From Bacillota bacterium (GTDB lineage Bacteria > Bacillota > DTU030): DNA of 22,074 bases. Position 1 is the stretch's first letter, and the number at the start of each line of letters is the position of its first letter. The notes under the pieces are model-generated. The model worked only from the letters and a program-made list of their open reading frames with translations, was not told the DNA's origin and ran no database searches. This document shows, piece by piece, positions 1 through 7,654 of this stretch. The position numbers were made by a program, and so were the translations under genes. The stretch covers positions 1 through 22,074 of the forward strand of contig DUTA01000111.1 of NCBI GenBank assembly GCA_012842325.1. Direction: 5' to 3'.

Positions 1-127
1 GCCCAGGGCCTCATGAGTTTAACCGCTCGTTACCAAATGCTTCGTCAAGCTTGGTGAACCGCCGTATACCGAACGGTACGTACGGTGGTGTGAGAGGACG
101 GGGGCTAGGCGCCCCCTCCTACTCGAT
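1..127 (+). mobile_element. Group II intron, 3' end (domains V and VI), cut by window edge
   Basis: Domain V folds as a hairpin: 58-66 pairs with 81-89, a two-base CG bulge lies at 79-80, and 67-70 pairs with 75-78 around a GAAC loop. It carries a CGC-type catalytic triad in place of AGC. Domain VI follows: GAG 92-94 with CTC 122-124, AGG 95-97 with CCT 118-120, and GGGGGC 100-105 with GCCCCC 111-116. A bulged A at 121, seven bases from the end, is the expected branch point, and the intron ends in GAT at 127. The domain V to VI text matches the common bacterial group II intron ending. The reverse transcriptase and domains I-IV would lie left of the window. Bases 1-50 are probably the end of domain IV; no protein is recognised there. 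Confidence 0.86.
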
Positions 128-155
128 GGTATTTCCCTGCGGCAAGGCAAGGTGA

Positions 156-233
156 GAGCTCAAGGCCATTGCCGATTTCATGGTGAGGGATTATGCTGGC
201 AAGGAGGTTGAAGCATGGCTGCAGAAGATATAA
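156..233 (+). pseudogene. Possible C-terminal remnant of an interrupted upstream gene
   Basis: Immediately after the intron a frame of 25 codons reads like the end of an ordinary soluble protein (it includes AIADFMVRDYAGKEVEAW). It stops at TAA 231-233, overlapping the first codons of the TRAP permease. It is closed upstream by a TGA at 153-155. A neighbouring frame (130-158, YFPAARQGE) would join it if two bases were removed near GAGAGC. This may be the tail of a gene, for example the solute receptor usually found before this permease, broken by the intron and a frameshift. It may equally be chance. No family is recognised. Confidence 0.25.
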
Positions 234-2179
234 AGGTCTCACCGCAGGGTGAGGTAATAAATGAAGAAGAGGTTTTGGCCAAATATGACCGGGAATTTGA
301 CTACCGGCGGCTGACAGGTCCGGTGGGCAAATTGGTTTTTGCCGTGGCCGTAATCTGGTCCCTGGGCCAGCTGTACACTGCCGCCTTTGGTGTCTTTCCG
401 CCCACCCTGCAGCGGGCCCCCCATGTGGGTATAGCCCTGTTCCTTATTTTCCTTCTGTATCCCATGAAGCGGGGCTCCCGCAGCGATACTATCCCGTGGT
501 ATGATTATATTCTGGCTGCCCTGGGTCTTGTGGTGGCCCTCTACCATGTAATTTTCTACCGGGATCTGCTCATGCGGGCCGGTGCCTTTACCAGGCTGGA
601 TATGATCATCTCCATTATTGCCATCTTGCTGGTCCTGGAGGCTACCCGCCGGCTGGCCGGTCCGGTCATAGTGGTCCTGGCCACCTTCTTTCTGTTATAC
701 GGCTATTTCGGACCTTATTTTCCCGGCTTTTTGTCCCACCGGGGTTTTTCCATCCTGCGCATTACCACCCACAGCTGGATTAGTGCCGAGGGCATCCTGG
801 GTGTTCCCATCAAGGTCTCCTCGACCTTCATATTCCTTTTTATGCTTTTCGCTGCCTTCTTAAAAAGCACCGGGATCGGCGACTGGCTGACGGATTTGGC
901 AGTAGGGCTGACGGGACATGCCACCGGGGGACCGGCCAAGGCGGCCGTCGTGGCCAGTGCCGCCCAAGGAACGGTATCGGGAAGCTCCGTGGCCAATGTG
1001 GTGGGAACAGGTTCCGTTACCATTCCCCTCATGAAGAGCATCGGGTACCGGCCGGAGTTTGCCGGGGCGGTGGAAGCGGCGGCCTCCACGGGAGGACAGC
1101 TCATGCCTCCCATCATGGGGGCGGCGGCCTTTATTATGACAGAGTTTACCAATATACCCTACTATCAGATCGCCCTTGCGGCGGCGATTCCCGCTGTCCT
1201 GTACTTTACCGGTATTTTCATCACCGTTCATTTGGAAGCCAAGCGGACGGGTTTGGAAGGCCTGCCCCGGCATAGGCTCCCCAACTGGCGCAAATTGGTG
1301 AAGGAAAAATGGTTTTTGGCTACGCCCATCGTCGGTATTGTCTATTTCCTGGTTGCCGGTTTCACGCCCATGAAGGCGGCATTCTACGGCATTCTCCTCT
1401 GTATTGCCGCCAGCATGATTTTGAAGGAGACCCGGATGAGCCTCTGGGATATTATAAAAACCCTGGAGACCGGGGCCCGGTCGGCCCTGCCCGTTGTGGC
1501 CGCCTGTGCCTCGGCCGGGATCATTGTCGGGATTGTGACCCTGACGGGGCTGGGGGTTAAACTGGCCGGGGGGATTGTGAAGCTGGCCGGGGGCAATCTT
1601 TACCTCACCATGCTCTTTACCATGTTAACTTCCCTGGTCCTGGGTATGGGCGTACCCACCACGGCCAACTACATTATTCAGGCAACGGTTTCCGCCCCGG
1701 CCCTCATTAGCCTTGGTGTTCCCCCCATTGCCGCCCATCTCTTCGTCTTCTACTTCGGGATTGTGGCCGACATTACCCCGCCGGTGGCCCTGGCCGCCTT
1801 TGCCGGTTCCGGGATTGCGGGCTCGGAACCCTTCCGTACCGGCTTTGAGGCCTTTAAGCTGGGTTATGCCGCCTATCTGGTGCCCTATATCTTTGTTATT
1901 TCACCGGAACTGGTGCTGGTTGATGTCACTCCCTTCGGCATAGTCAGGGCCCTTCTAACGGCCATTATCGGCATGCTGGGAATTGGTGGGGCGACAACAG
2001 GGTTTTTAGTCACCCACGGCAAAGCTTGGGAGCGCCTCCTCCTCTTTATCGGCGGGGTCCTCATGGTGGATCCAGGCTTCTATACCGACCTGATCGGCTT
2101 TGCCCTGCTGGCCATGGTCTGGTTTTTGCAAAAGCGCCGGGCCCAGGCCCAGTCGGGAGCCAAGGAGGTTACTGCCTAA
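215..2179 (+). CDS. TRAP transporter fused permease (4TM/12TM, TAXI type)
   Basis: Inner-membrane permease of a tripartite ATP-independent periplasmic transporter, in which the small DctQ-like and large DctM-like subunits are one chain. Such permeases take up organic or amino acids with a TAXI-family binding protein, driven by an ion gradient. The 654-residue length is typical of the fused class. About 16 hydrophobic segments run from residue 35 to 635. Family-typical stretches are GGQLMPPIMGAAAF (near 292-305), GMGVPTTANYI (near 477) and FGIVADITPPVALAAFAGSG (near 513-532). The C-terminal pair of segments resembles the DUF3394 tail. The start is ATG with AAGGAGGTTG seven bases upstream. The binding-protein gene is not in the window; the group II intron occupies the place where it would normally sit. 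A strong terminator follows. The substrate cannot be told from sequence. Confidence 0.93.
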   Translation: MAAEDIKVSPQGEVINEEEVLAKYDREFDYRRLTGPVGKLVFAVAVIWSLGQLYTAAFGVFPPTLQRAPHVGIALFLIFLLYPMKRGSRSDTIPWYDYILAALGLVVALYHVIFYRDLLMRAGAFTRLDMIISIIAILLVLEATRRLAGPVIVVLATFFLLYGYFGPYFPGFLSHRGFSILRITTHSWISAEGILGVPIKVSSTFIFLFMLFAAFLKSTGIGDWLTDLAVGLTGHATGGPAKAAVVASAAQGTVSGSSVANVVGTGSVTIPLMKSIGYRPEFAGAVEAAASTGGQLMPPIMGAAAFIMTEFTNIPYYQIALAAAIPAVLYFTGIFITVHLEAKRTGLEGLPRHRLPNWRKLVKEKWFLATPIVGIVYFLVAGFTPMKAAFYGILLCIAASMILKETRMSLWDIIKTLETGARSALPVVAACASAGIIVGIVTLTGLGVKLAGGIVKLAGGNLYLTMLFTMLTSLVLGMGVPTTANYIIQATVSAPALISLGVPPIAAHLFVFYFGIVADITPPVALAAFAGSGIAGSEPFRTGFEAFKLGYAAYLVPYIFVISPELVLVDVTPFGIVRALLTAIIGMLGIGGATTGFLVTHGKAWERLLLFIGGVLMVDPGFYTDLIGFALLAMVWFLQKRRAQAQSGAKEVTA

Positions 2180-2240
2180 TTTGACCGTTTCCCTTTGCCA
2201 GGGGATATTGGGTGAATACCTGAATTATTCCCTTACCTGT

Positions 2241-2269
2241 CCCGGGCCCTGGGCCCGGGCATATTTTTT
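2241..2269 (+). terminator. Rho-independent terminator after the TRAP permease
   Basis: A near-continuous palindrome CCCGGGCCC-T-GGGCCCGGG is followed by CATATTTTTT. The central pairs must open to form a loop, but the stem is very GC-rich. It separates the transporter from the asparaginase gene. Confidence 0.8.
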
Positions 2270-2448
2270 GACCGGGATGGGACGGAAGTATGCAGCCACA
2301 GCAGGAGATACATTAGGCCGGGGCTCTTCCGGCACTGGCCGCCAAAGGCAAAGGCTGATGGGGTCGCAAAGAGACGAAGAAGAGGCAGACAAGATGGCAG
2401 AGGAATTCTGGCCCCCGGGGTCGAAATGGGCGGGAAGGGGGGATTGCT

Positions 2449-3453
2449 ATGGAATTGCCGGTAGTAGCCAGGGTGTACCGGGGTAACCTGGTGGAAAGCA
2501 GCCATTACGGCAGTGCGGTGGTTGTGAACCGGGAAGGAGAAGTCCTCTATGCCGCCGGGGAGCCGGCCCGGCTTACCTATTTGCGGTCGGCGGCCAAGCC
2601 CTTGCAGGTGCTGCCCCTCTTTACTACGGGAGCGGCACAAGCTTACAGCTTCTCCCTGTCCCAGGTGGCGGTTATGTGTGCTTCCCACAGCGGCCAGCCC
2701 GTGCACCAGGAACAGGTATTGAGCATATTGGAGCGGGTGGGTCTGTCGGAAAGCCATCTTCAATGCGGTGTCCACCGGCCCTTCCACGGGCCCACGGCCC
2801 GGGCCCTGGCAGCGGCGGGAGAGCAGCCGGGGCCCCGGCACAATGCCTGCTCCGGCAAGCATGCCTGCATGCTGGCCATCAGCCGGTTCAAGGGCTGGGA
2901 TATTGCCGGTTACACCCGGCTGGAACACCCGGTGCAGCAGGAGATGCTGGCGGCTGTTGCCCGGCTGACGGGTGTGGCGCCGGGGGAGATAGTTACCGGC
3001 CTGGATACCTGTGGCGTTCCCGTCTTTGCCGTGCCCCTGTACAACATTGCCCTCGCCTATGCCAGGCTGGCCCGGCCGGAAGGGGAGGAGGGCGGCTGGC
3101 GGATGGGGATGGAGGCTGTGGCTGCTGCCATGGCCCGGTACCCGGAACTCCTGGCCGGCGAGGGGCGCTTTACCACCGCCCTCCTGGAGGCTTATGCCGG
3201 GAAAATACTGGCCAAGGACGGGGCGGAAGCCCTCTTTTGCCTTGGGCTTCCCCACCGGGGCTGGGGAATAGCGGTTAAGATTGAAGACGGCTCCGATCGG
3301 GCCCTGGCGCCGGTGGTCCTTCAGCTCCTCCGGGAAGTGGGCCTGCTGTCCGGGGATTTGCCCCCGGCCCTGGCCCCCTTTGCTCAGCCGGAGGTGCACA
3401 CCCACCGGGGGGAGTTGGCGGGGCGGATAGTGCCGGTCAGCTTATTTTCCTGA
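2449..3453 (+). CDS. Asparaginase, type II-like family (PF06089)
   Basis: Predicted cytoplasmic amidohydrolase that converts L-asparagine to aspartate and ammonia. It belongs to the small-asparaginase family that is distinct from AnsA/AnsB. The 334-residue length is normal. Visible family motifs are RSAAKPLQ (46-53), ASHSG (78-82), HNACSGKHACML (131-142) and TGLDTCGVPVFAVPL (183-197). These are the conserved blocks of this family, including the serine/threonine- and lysine-bearing segments. There is no signal peptide. The start is ATG behind GGAAGGGGGG. It is a single-gene unit, with terminators before (2241-2269) and after (3489-3515). The 269 bases before it hold only the previous terminator and no recognisable promoter. 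Family assignment is firm; activity on asparagine is known for only a few members. Confidence 0.88.
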   Translation: MELPVVARVYRGNLVESSHYGSAVVVNREGEVLYAAGEPARLTYLRSAAKPLQVLPLFTTGAAQAYSFSLSQVAVMCASHSGQPVHQEQVLSILERVGLSESHLQCGVHRPFHGPTARALAAAGEQPGPRHNACSGKHACMLAISRFKGWDIAGYTRLEHPVQQEMLAAVARLTGVAPGEIVTGLDTCGVPVFAVPLYNIALAYARLARPEGEEGGWRMGMEAVAAAMARYPELLAGEGRFTTALLEAYAGKILAKDGAEALFCLGLPHRGWGIAVKIEDGSDRALAPVVLQLLREVGLLSGDLPPALAPFAQPEVHTHRGELAGRIVPVSLFS

Positions 3454-3488
3454 CAGAAAGACGTTGCTAAAACGGATGGCTTCAATTG

Positions 3489-3515
3489 GCGTGCGCAGGC
3501 ACGCTTTTTTCTTTT
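3489..3515 (+). terminator. Rho-independent terminator after asparaginase
   Basis: GCGTGC (3489-3494) pairs with GCACGC (3499-3504) around a GCAG loop and is followed directly by TTTTTTCTTTT. Confidence 0.88.
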
Positions 3516-3548
3516 CTAATCCCAGGCAGCGGCAAAGGAATGGGACAA

Positions 3549-3577
3549 GTATATTGTCCGCCAAATTGGACAAAATA
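3549..3577 (+). promoter_or_regulatory. Candidate sigma-F promoter of spoIIQ
   Basis: GTATA (3549-3553), 14 bases, then GGACAAAATA (3568-3577) fits the forespore sigma-F pattern (GYATA, then GGNNANAMTR) at every fixed position. Its layout is identical to that before spoIIR at 15271-15299. Transcription would start near 3583, giving a leader so short that it barely includes the ribosome binding site; this is the one weak point. The region is also a set of half-sites, GGACAA 3543-3548, TTGTCC 3554-3559 and GGACAA 3568-3573, which could be an operator. Confidence 0.62.
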
Positions 3578-3595
3578 TAGGCGGAGGTGAAAAAT

Positions 3596-4465
3596 ATGGC
3601 AATTAAGTTAAAGCTTGCCCGGGAATGGCTGGCCGGCAGGCTGACCCGGCTATCCATCCGCTCCGCCGCCAAAGGCCTTCCCTGGAGCAAATCCTTAACC
3701 CGCAAGGGAGCACTCCGTCTATCCCTGCTTCTGCTGGCAGCAGTTACCGTGTCGGGAATCTTTTATTTTGCCTACAGCAGCAGACCCATGGGGAGGAGCC
3801 TCGTGCCCGGGAAAGACTTTGGGGGACTGGATGCTTTGACAGGGGCCCTCCCTGAACAATGGGAAGGGCAGGGGGCTGGGGAGCCCCCGGTTCCCCTGGA
3901 AGGGCCGGTGACAAAGGCGGAGGTAGAAGAACCTGCCCCGGCTGAATCTGCACCTGCCACGGCAGGGCCGGTGGCAGGGGAAGAGGGGAAAGCTGCGGGA
4001 GAGGTACCGGTGCTGGCCGTCCAGGAGTTTCCTTCCCTGCCGGGCAACCTGATTAATCCTGTTATCGCCCCGGTAACGGCAGAATTTGGCTGGCGGCAGC
4101 ATCCAGTCTTCGGCGATTGGCGTTTTCATCCCGGTGTCGATCTGGCTGCCCCCCCGGACACCCCTGTCCAGGCGGTGCTGGCCGGTGTAGTGGCGGACAT
4201 CTATAAGGATCCCATCCTCGGCCAGGTGATGGTCCTGGCCCATGATTCCAACTGGGAAAGCAGATATGGCCACATCCGGGATATGCGGACGGAAGTGGGC
4301 GGCTATGTAGCCCAGGGAGAGGTAATTGCCCTGGTGGAGGAGAGGAACCTATATCCGGAAGCCCATCTCCACTTTGAATTACGCTGGAATGGACAGGCCG
4401 TTGACCCCCAAAGGTACCTGCCTGCTCCCTCCCCGCCGGAGCCGGAGGGGTCCGACGACCGTTGA
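3596..4465 (+). CDS. spoIIQ: Stage II sporulation protein Q (M23/LytM peptidase)
   Basis: Forespore membrane protein that partners mother-cell SpoIIIAH to form the channel and zipper across the intermembrane space during engulfment. It has 289 residues: a basic N-terminus, one membrane segment (about 41-60), a Pro/Ala/Glu-rich linker (about 85-145) and a C-terminal LytM/M23 domain (about 158-275). All zinc ligands of an active M23 peptidase are visible: H178 and D182 (HPGVD), H226 (RYGHI) and H257/H259 (HLHFE). An active domain is known in clostridial SpoIIQ, whereas the Bacillus subtilis protein is degenerate. I chose ATG 3596 because GCGGAGGTG lies at normal spacing; the GTG at 3587 is inside that ribosome binding site. 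The next gene is spoIIID, and a sigma-F-like promoter lies upstream. It could be a general M23 peptidase, but synteny and promoter favour SpoIIQ. Confidence 0.88.
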   Translation: MAIKLKLAREWLAGRLTRLSIRSAAKGLPWSKSLTRKGALRLSLLLLAAVTVSGIFYFAYSSRPMGRSLVPGKDFGGLDALTGALPEQWEGQGAGEPPVPLEGPVTKAEVEEPAPAESAPATAGPVAGEEGKAAGEVPVLAVQEFPSLPGNLINPVIAPVTAEFGWRQHPVFGDWRFHPGVDLAAPPDTPVQAVLAGVVADIYKDPILGQVMVLAHDSNWESRYGHIRDMRTEVGGYVAQGEVIALVEERNLYPEAHLHFELRWNGQAVDPQRYLPAPSPPEPEGSDDR

Positions 4466-4502
4466 GGCTGTCTCTCCCGGGGAAACCGGCTGCAGGGGCG
4501 GG

Positions 4503-4533
4503 TGATATTATCCCCCTGCCCCTGCATATACAT
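4503..4533 (+). promoter_or_regulatory. Possible sigma-E promoter of spoIIID
   Basis: TGATATT (4503-4509), 15 bases, then CATATACAT (4525-4533) approximates the mother-cell sigma-E pattern (KMATATT, then CATACAMT). An overlapping CATAAACT (4531-4538) is a better -10 but is too far from the -35. SpoIIID is a sigma-E gene in Bacillus. The match is partial. Confidence 0.4.
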
Positions 4534-4565
4534 AAACTAAAGTTTGCGAGGGGGGAAAGGGGACC

Positions 4566-4820
4566 ATGAAGGATCATATCTACCAGAGGGTCCTGGAGAT
4601 AGCGGAGTTTATGGTGACGGTGCAGGCTACAGTACGGCAGGCAGCCACCGCCTTTGGGGTCAGCAAAAGTACAGTCCATAAAGACTTGACGGAACGCCTT
4701 CCCATCATTAATCCCCAGTTGGCCGAACGGGTCCGCCATATCCTTGATATAAACAAAGCGGAGCGCCATATCCGGGGGGGAGAAGCTACCCGGAAGAAAT
4801 ATCTGGAACTTAGCTCCTGA
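4566..4820 (+). CDS. spoIIID: Sporulation transcriptional regulator SpoIIID
   Basis: Small DNA-binding protein of the mother cell. It activates and represses many sigma-E genes and helps bring on the sigma-K stage. The 84-residue length is normal. The helix-turn-helix lies at about residues 22-43 (TVRQAATAFGVSKSTVHKDL), followed by the typical ERLPIINPQLAERVRHILD segment and a basic tail containing RHIRGGEATRKKY. The start is ATG behind GAGGGGGGAAAGGGG. It lies between spoIIQ and the mreB/mbl paralogue, the same order as in Bacillus. The 75 bases after it are purine-rich, with no clear terminator, so read-through into the next gene is possible. Confidence 0.97.
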   Translation: MKDHIYQRVLEIAEFMVTVQATVRQAATAFGVSKSTVHKDLTERLPIINPQLAERVRHILDINKAERHIRGGEATRKKYLELSS

Positions 4821-4896
4821 AAAAAGAGGAAAGGAAAGGAAAAGGTAGAATAGATTACAGAAAGAAGTGGAAATATGGAGGAAAGGGGTCGAATTA

Positions 4897-5928
4897 ATGC
4901 TTCTTCCCATGGATATGGGTATAGACCTGGGGACGGCCAGCGTCCTGGTCTATGTTAAAGGCAAAGGGATAGTCCTGAAGGAACCGACGGTGGTGGCCAT
5001 TGAAAGGGATACAAAGCGCATGCTGGCAGTGGGGGAGGCAGCCCGCCGGATGATTGGGCGTACTCCGGGAAACATTGTTGCGATTCGTCCCCTGCACAAT
5101 GGCGTTATTGCCGATTACGATATTACCGAAGGTATGTTGAAGCATTTTATCAGCAAGGTATGCGGCCGTCGCCTCTTTTTGCGACCCCGGATTATGGTCT
5201 GTGTTCCCTCGGGCGTGACCACGGTGGAGAAGAGGGCCGTGGTGGAAGCCGCCATGCGGGCCGGAGCCCGGAAAACCTATTTGATAGAGGAACCCCTGGC
5301 GGCCGCCCTGGGTGCCGGCCTCGATATCAGTGAGCCCAGCGGGAATATGGTGGTGGATGTGGGTGGCGGTACCACCGATATCGCGGTGATGTCCCTGGGC
5401 GGGGTGGTACTGAGCCAGTCCCTCCGGGTGGGGGGAGATGATCTCGATGAGAGCATTATCCGGTATGTGAAAAGGGTGTACAACCTTATGATCGGGGAGC
5501 GGACGGCCGAGGAAGTAAAGATCAACATTGGGACCGCTGATCCCCTGGGGCGCAGCGAGAGTATTGAAATCAGGGGGCGGGATCTGGTCACGGGCCTGCC
5601 CAAGAATATCCGGATAACCTCGGAAGAGACCCTGGAGGCTATGATGGAGCCCCTGGCCAGCATTGTGGATGGAGTGAAGGCCGTTCTGGAGAAAACGCCG
5701 CCGGAGCTGGCGTCCGACATCATGGACCGGGGCGTGATGATGACCGGCGGGGGAGCCCTCCTCCATGGCCTGGACAGGCTCCTGGCCCGGGAAACGGGAC
5801 TTCCCATCCATGTGGCCGAGGACCCTGTTTCCTGCGTTGCCCTGGGTACCGGGAAAGCCCTGGAAAGCATCGAATCCCTCAACCACAAGGGCAATATCAA
5901 TAGCATCTACCGGGTTGTGAGCAACTGA
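4897..5928 (+). CDS. mbl: Rod-shape determining protein, MreB/Mbl family
   Basis: Bacterial actin that forms membrane-associated filaments directing side-wall peptidoglycan synthesis. It has 343 residues. Actin-fold nucleotide motifs are visible: phosphate-1 GIDLGTASVLVYVKGKGIVL near the N-terminus, phosphate-2 VVDVGGGTTDIAVM (about 150-163), and the adenosine motif MTGGGALLHGLDRLLA (about 282-297). The EEPLAAALGAGL block is also typical. I chose ATG 4897 (MLLPMDMGIDLG) because AAAGGGG lies eight bases upstream and the protein then begins like other MreB proteins; GTG 4867 would add ten atypical residues. The gene lies after spoIIID and before two rod genes, exactly like mbl in Bacillus, which is the reason for the symbol. 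The sequence alone cannot separate MreB, Mbl and MreBH. Confidence 0.92.
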   Translation: MLLPMDMGIDLGTASVLVYVKGKGIVLKEPTVVAIERDTKRMLAVGEAARRMIGRTPGNIVAIRPLHNGVIADYDITEGMLKHFISKVCGRRLFLRPRIMVCVPSGVTTVEKRAVVEAAMRAGARKTYLIEEPLAAALGAGLDISEPSGNMVVDVGGGTTDIAVMSLGGVVLSQSLRVGGDDLDESIIRYVKRVYNLMIGERTAEEVKINIGTADPLGRSESIEIRGRDLVTGLPKNIRITSEETLEAMMEPLASIVDGVKAVLEKTPPELASDIMDRGVMMTGGGALLHGLDRLLARETGLPIHVAEDPVSCVALGTGKALESIESLNHKGNINSIYRVVSN

Positions 5929-5976
5929 CCCGGACCAGACGGCAAATTGTTTTTCCGGAAAGGAGGTGACGGAAGG

Positions 5977-6705
5977 GTGATTCGCGGCCTGTATACGTCA
6001 GCCAGCGGTATGGCGGCCCAGCTCAAGGCCCAGGATGTCAGTGCCAACAATTTGGCCAATGCCAGTACGGCCGGCTTTAAGAAGGATATCCCAGCCTTTG
6101 CTGCCTTTCCCGAATTGTTCCTGTACAGGCTCAACGATGGTGTTACCGGTGCTGTGGGGACAAGCCCCCTCCCGGCTCCTGTCGGCACCCTGGGGACAGG
6201 GGTTAATCTGGAAGAGGTGGTGACGGGCTGGAGCCAGGGAGCATTGCAGGAAACCGGCCGGGAGCTGGATTTTGCCCTGGATGGGACAGGCTTTTTTGTC
6301 GTGAACACACCCCGGGGACGGCGGTATACGAGAAATGGCAGTTTTAAAGAGGGGCCCGGTGGAGAGCTGGTGACAGCGGCGGGTTATCAGGTAGTGGCCA
6401 GGGATGGAGGCGCGGTTTATGCCGGGACGGGGAATTTAGTGGAGCAGCTGCTGGTGGTGGATTTTCCCCCGGGAACAAACCTTACCAAGGAAGGGGACAG
6501 CCTCTACAATGCCCCCACCCCGGGCCTGGTTGTCGAGCAACCCCGGATCCTTCAAGGAGCCCTGGAACAGGCCAATGTAAATGTGGTTGCGGCCATGGTG
6601 GATATGATCGCCTGCCTGCGGGCCTACGAGGCCAACCAAAAGGCCATCCAGACCCAGGACCAAACCCTAGAGAAGGTTGTCAATGAAGTGGGCCGGATAA
6701 GATAG
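5977..6705 (+). CDS. flgF: Flagellar basal-body rod protein FlgF/FlhO type
   Basis: Component of the flagellar rod that connects the basal body to the hook. It has 242 residues. The N-terminal rod signature (SANNLANASTAGFKK, about 23-37) and the C-terminal coiled-coil signature (NVNVVAAMVDMIACLRAYEA, about 202-221) are clear. These two ends pack together in axial proteins. The start is GTG 5977, eight bases after AGGAGGTG; upstream in-frame codons are atypical. It lies 48 bases after mbl and is probably co-transcribed with it. By gene order it matches FlhO of Bacillus, and by family it is FlgF/FlgG. Assignment as the proximal rod protein rests on order and on its divergence from the next gene. 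Confidence 0.85.
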   Translation: MIRGLYTSASGMAAQLKAQDVSANNLANASTAGFKKDIPAFAAFPELFLYRLNDGVTGAVGTSPLPAPVGTLGTGVNLEEVVTGWSQGALQETGRELDFALDGTGFFVVNTPRGRRYTRNGSFKEGPGGELVTAAGYQVVARDGGAVYAGTGNLVEQLLVVDFPPGTNLTKEGDSLYNAPTPGLVVEQPRILQGALEQANVNVVAAMVDMIACLRAYEANQKAIQTQDQTLEKVVNEVGRIR

Positions 6706-6738
6706 TAGGTGGGGCCGGACTGCTTGGCAGAAGCCCCT

Positions 6739-6764
6739 CTGCTGCCGAAGGACGGAGGCAGCAG
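6739..6764 (+). other. Intercistronic hairpin between rod genes
   Basis: CTGCTGCC (6739-6746) pairs perfectly with GGCAGCAG (6757-6764) around a ten-base loop. No T-run follows, so it is not a normal terminator. It may affect stability or processing of the message between the two rod genes. Confidence 0.4.
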
Positions 6765-6812
6765 TTGCATAAAGGATAGTTGGTTTGGCTGTGTAGAAGG
6801 GAGGAATGGCGT

Positions 6813-7592
6813 ATGATGCGCGCCCTCTGGACCGCTGGTTCCGGGATGCGGGCCCAGCAGTTGAATATAGATGTCATCGCCCATAACCTGGCCAATGTCA
6901 ATACCACCGGTTTCAAAAAGAGCCGGGTTGAATTTCAGGACCTCCTCTATGAAACCCTGCGGGCAGCGGGGACGGGGGAGGGCATCGGCGGTGCCCCGGT
7001 GGGCCTGCAGGTAGGCCATGGGGTCCGCCCGGTGGCAACCCAGCGCTTGTTTAGCCCGGGGAGCCTGCAGGAAACGGGAAATCCCCTGGATGTAGCCATT
7101 GAAGGGGTGGGTTTCTTTGCGGTGCTCCTGCCCGACGGTTCCACGGCCTATACCCGGGACGGCAGTTTTAAGCTGGATGCCGACGGCTATCTAGTTACCA
7201 GCGACGGCTATTACCTGGTGCCCGAGATTATGATTCCCCCCGAGGCCCAGGATATCAGCATCGGCCCCGATGGAACTATAACCTACCTCCTGGACGGGGA
7301 GCGGGAAGAGGGGGATCAGATTACCCTGGTCACCTTCAGCAACCCGGCCGGCCTGGAAGCCATCGGCCGCAACCTCTACCGGGATACCGGTGCGGCGGGA
7401 ACCATGGAGGAGGGTTTGATCCCCGGAGAGAACTGCGGGACCCTCGCCTCCGGCTACCTGGAAATGGCCAATGTGCAGGTGGTGGAGGAGATGGTGAACA
7501 TGATTATCGCCCAGCGGGCCTATGAGATCAATGCCAAGGCCATCCAGGCTGCCGACGAGATGCTGGGGATGGCGAATAATCTCCGCCGTTAA
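6813..7592 (+). CDS. flgG: Flagellar distal rod protein FlgG/FlhP type
   Basis: Distal rod protein of the flagellar basal body, exported by the flagellar type III system. It has 259 residues, as usual for FlgG. The N-terminus MMRALWTAGSGMRAQQLNID with NLANVNTTGFKK (about 29-40), the middle QGAL-like GSLQETGNPLDVAIEG block, and the C-terminal EMANVQVVEEMVNMIIAQRA (about 218-237) are all characteristic. The start is ATG 6813, eight bases after AAGGGAGGA; the in-frame GTG at 6780 adds non-homologous residues. It shares the flagellar rod fold with the preceding gene and probably its transcript. Confidence 0.92.
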   Translation: MMRALWTAGSGMRAQQLNIDVIAHNLANVNTTGFKKSRVEFQDLLYETLRAAGTGEGIGGAPVGLQVGHGVRPVATQRLFSPGSLQETGNPLDVAIEGVGFFAVLLPDGSTAYTRDGSFKLDADGYLVTSDGYYLVPEIMIPPEAQDISIGPDGTITYLLDGEREEGDQITLVTFSNPAGLEAIGRNLYRDTGAAGTMEEGLIPGENCGTLASGYLEMANVQVVEEMVNMIIAQRAYEINAKAIQAADEMLGMANNLRR

Positions 7593-7654
7593 GCATATAT
7601 ATAAGGTAGTAGTCTGATCCCGGTGAGCTACCGCTCCGGTGCGAGGTGGCGGAC

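Noticed and set aside
2233..3405. 390-codon minus-strand frame opposite asparaginase
   Set aside because: Proline-, glycine- and histidine-rich antisense shadow of a firmly identified gene.
4062..4910. 282-codon minus-strand frame opposite spoIIQ
   Set aside because: It is a shadow of spoIIQ and spoIIID; composition is Pro/Gly-rich and no family is seen.
7593..7654. Possible riboswitch before the ECF-like gene (GGTAG…CTACC pairing)
   Set aside because: Too short and without any known aptamer signature.
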